6,084 nt of DNA from an uncultured Planctomycetaceae bacterium (GTDB lineage: Bacteria; Planctomycetota; Planctomycetia; Pirellulales; Pirellulaceae), in the NCBI GenBank assembly GCA_903921945.1, contig CAIXSC010000389.1:1-6084 (forward strand). The letters run 5' to 3'. Made by a program: the position numbers and the translations under genes. Shown one piece after another: positions 5,388 to 6,084 of the stretch. Below the pieces are notes generated by a model. That model was given only the letters and a program-made list of their open reading frames with translations, was not told where the DNA came from and did no database searches. Position 1 is the first letter of the stretch; each line of letters starts with the position of its first letter.

Positions 5388-6084
5388 TCATCGTCTGGGG
5401 AAGAGGTCCTCCGGAGTTCTGGCAACCGGGCGGCCTCCCGATGAACCGACATTCCCGCCACTTGGTGACGTGGGGGCCGCATATCCCGGCGCCGCATAGG
5501 CTGGAGCCCCGTATCCCGGAGCCGTGTAACCCGGAGTCGTACTGCCCGGAGTGGCGTAGCCCGGAGTCACTTGACCGGGCGCTCCGCTGGGTGATCCATA
5601 GCGTGGATTGGCATAGCCTGGAGACGCGTAACCTGGGGAGGCATAACCCGGATTGCTGTAACCCGGATTGCTGTAACCCGGATTGCTGTAACCCGGATTG
5701 CTGTAACCCGGATTGGCGTAACCGGGGTTGCTATATACCGGACTGCTGTAACTAGGGTTGCTGTACCGAGGATTGCTGTAGCTGGGGCTGGGGCTGGAAT
5801 AGCCGGGGGTGCTGTAACCGGGCGAAGTCGATCCGGGCGAAGCATAACCGGGCGTTTGGTACCCCGGTGTTTGGTACCCGGGCGTGGCATTCCCTGGAGG
5901 CGAATAACTGGGCGTCGAGTAGCCCGGCGTCGAGTAGCCCGGCGTCGCGTAGCCCGGCGTCGAGTAGCCCGGCGTTGCGTATCCCGGTGTTGAGTAGCCC
6001 GGCGGCGAGTAGTTTGGATTGGAGGGCACGGGCGTGGAGGGGCCGGGGGTCGGGCCGCCGAAGCTGGGGTAGTCGTGCGGTGGA
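5388..6084 (-). CDS. C-terminal part of a Pro-Gly-Tyr pentapeptide-repeat protein (gene cut by right window edge)
   Basis: The minus frame is open from base 6083 to the TGA at 5388-5390. A GTG at 6029 could be a start, but the frame continues upstream with similar Pro/Ser/Gly-rich residues (PPHDYPSFGGPTPGP) and no stop, so the real start is most likely outside the window. From 6023 to 5472 the protein consists of about 35 units of the form (S/A/Q)(T/N/S/A)PGY. The first half is mainly STPGY/ATPGY, the middle SNPGY/ASPGY and the end APGY. Variants end in RY, SY, VY, AY or lose the Tyr. A non-repeat tail of 27 residues (GGNVGSSGGRPVARTPEDLF, then PRR) closes it. Such Tyr/Pro/Gly-rich tracts are disordered and sticky, as in elastomeric or matrix proteins and phase-separating tails. 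A surface or matrix role is only an inference. Any catalytic domain or signal peptide would be upstream of the window. Confidence 0.8.
   Translation of the reverse strand, partial: PPHDYPSFGGPTPGPSTPVPSNPNYSPPGYSTPGYATPGYSTPGYATPGYSTPGYSTPSYSPPGNATPGYQTPGYQTPGYASPGSTSPGYSTPGYSSPSPSYSNPRYSNPSYSSPVYSNPGYANPGYSNPGYSNPGYSNPGYSNPGYASPGYASPGYANPRYGSPSGAPGQVTPGYATPGSTTPGYTAPGYGAPAYAAPGYAAPTSPSGGNVGSSGGRPVARTPEDLFPRR
5472..6023 (-). repeat. 15-bp coding tandem repeat (XXPGY array)
   Basis: About 35 copies of a 15-bp unit. Four consecutive copies are identical at 5646-5660, 5661-5675, 5676-5690 and 5691-5705 (plus-strand unit ACCCGGATTGCTGTA), followed by a copy with two changes at 5706-5720. The identical block implies recent expansion, while flanking units have drifted in both synonymous and replacement positions. 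A unit length divisible by three keeps the frame. The array breaks its period twice, with a seven-residue unit (SSPSPSY) and a nine-residue unit (GSPSGAPGQ). Confidence 0.9.

Noticed and set aside
5357..5755. Plus-strand frame with a Cys-rich NPDCC repeat
   Set aside because: It is the antisense reading of the 15-bp repeat. It starts at a TTG and stops part-way through the array, while the minus frame is regular across all 550 bases and open through the window edge.
5472..6023. CRISPR array
   Set aside because: Units are 15 bp and directly adjacent with no spacers, and they encode a regular pentapeptide.
6027..6029. GTG as the start of the repeat protein
   Set aside because: The frame stays open for 18 further codons to the window edge with similar composition, and there is no ribosome site, so this is more likely an internal Val.

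Overview
The window is a G+C-rich bacterial segment with five protein genes, all on the minus strand. From right to left (direction of transcription) they are: the 3' part of a gene for a Pro-Gly-Tyr pentapeptide-repeat protein, a small HEAT-repeat protein, a membrane-anchored endonuclease/exonuclease/phosphatase (EEP, DNase I-like) protein, a large Ski2-like superfamily 2 helicase, and the 5' end of a secreted protein that runs off the left edge. The style suggests a planctomycete (Pirellulales-like): long Ala/Pro/Gly-rich linkers, a small HEAT protein, a low-complexity Tyr/Pro/Gly protein and weak Shine-Dalgarno sites. This is an inference from style; no marker gene is present.

Layout. 1-243 is the start of an exported protein, with a signal peptide and a GGAG ribosome site, cut by the window edge. 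244-772 has no gene I can support. It holds a short 12-bp tandem repeat just upstream of the exported protein's start and several perfect small inverted repeats. 773-3310 is the helicase. 3327-4739 is the EEP protein, whose stop lies 16 bases before the helicase start, so these two are almost certainly co-transcribed. 4740-4891 is a spacer whose right part is a 16-bp tandem repeat that includes the stop codon of the next gene. 4892-5287 is the HEAT protein. 5288-5387 is a spacer with a nine-codon mini-ORF behind a perfect AGGAGG. 5388-6084 is the repeat protein, open through the right edge.

How the genes might work together. Only the EEP-helicase pair has operon-like spacing. The helicase should be cytoplasmic, acting on RNA or DNA. 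The EEP protein has an N-terminal hydrophobic segment that should place its nuclease-like domain outside the cytoplasmic membrane. A joint helicase-nuclease machine is therefore not the simplest reading. I see no CRISPR array, tRNA, rRNA, transposase or phage gene. I do not see a convincing new defence or metabolic system. The most distinctive items are the repeat protein, the 16-bp tandem repeat at a gene end, and the hairpin-rich 529-base spacer.
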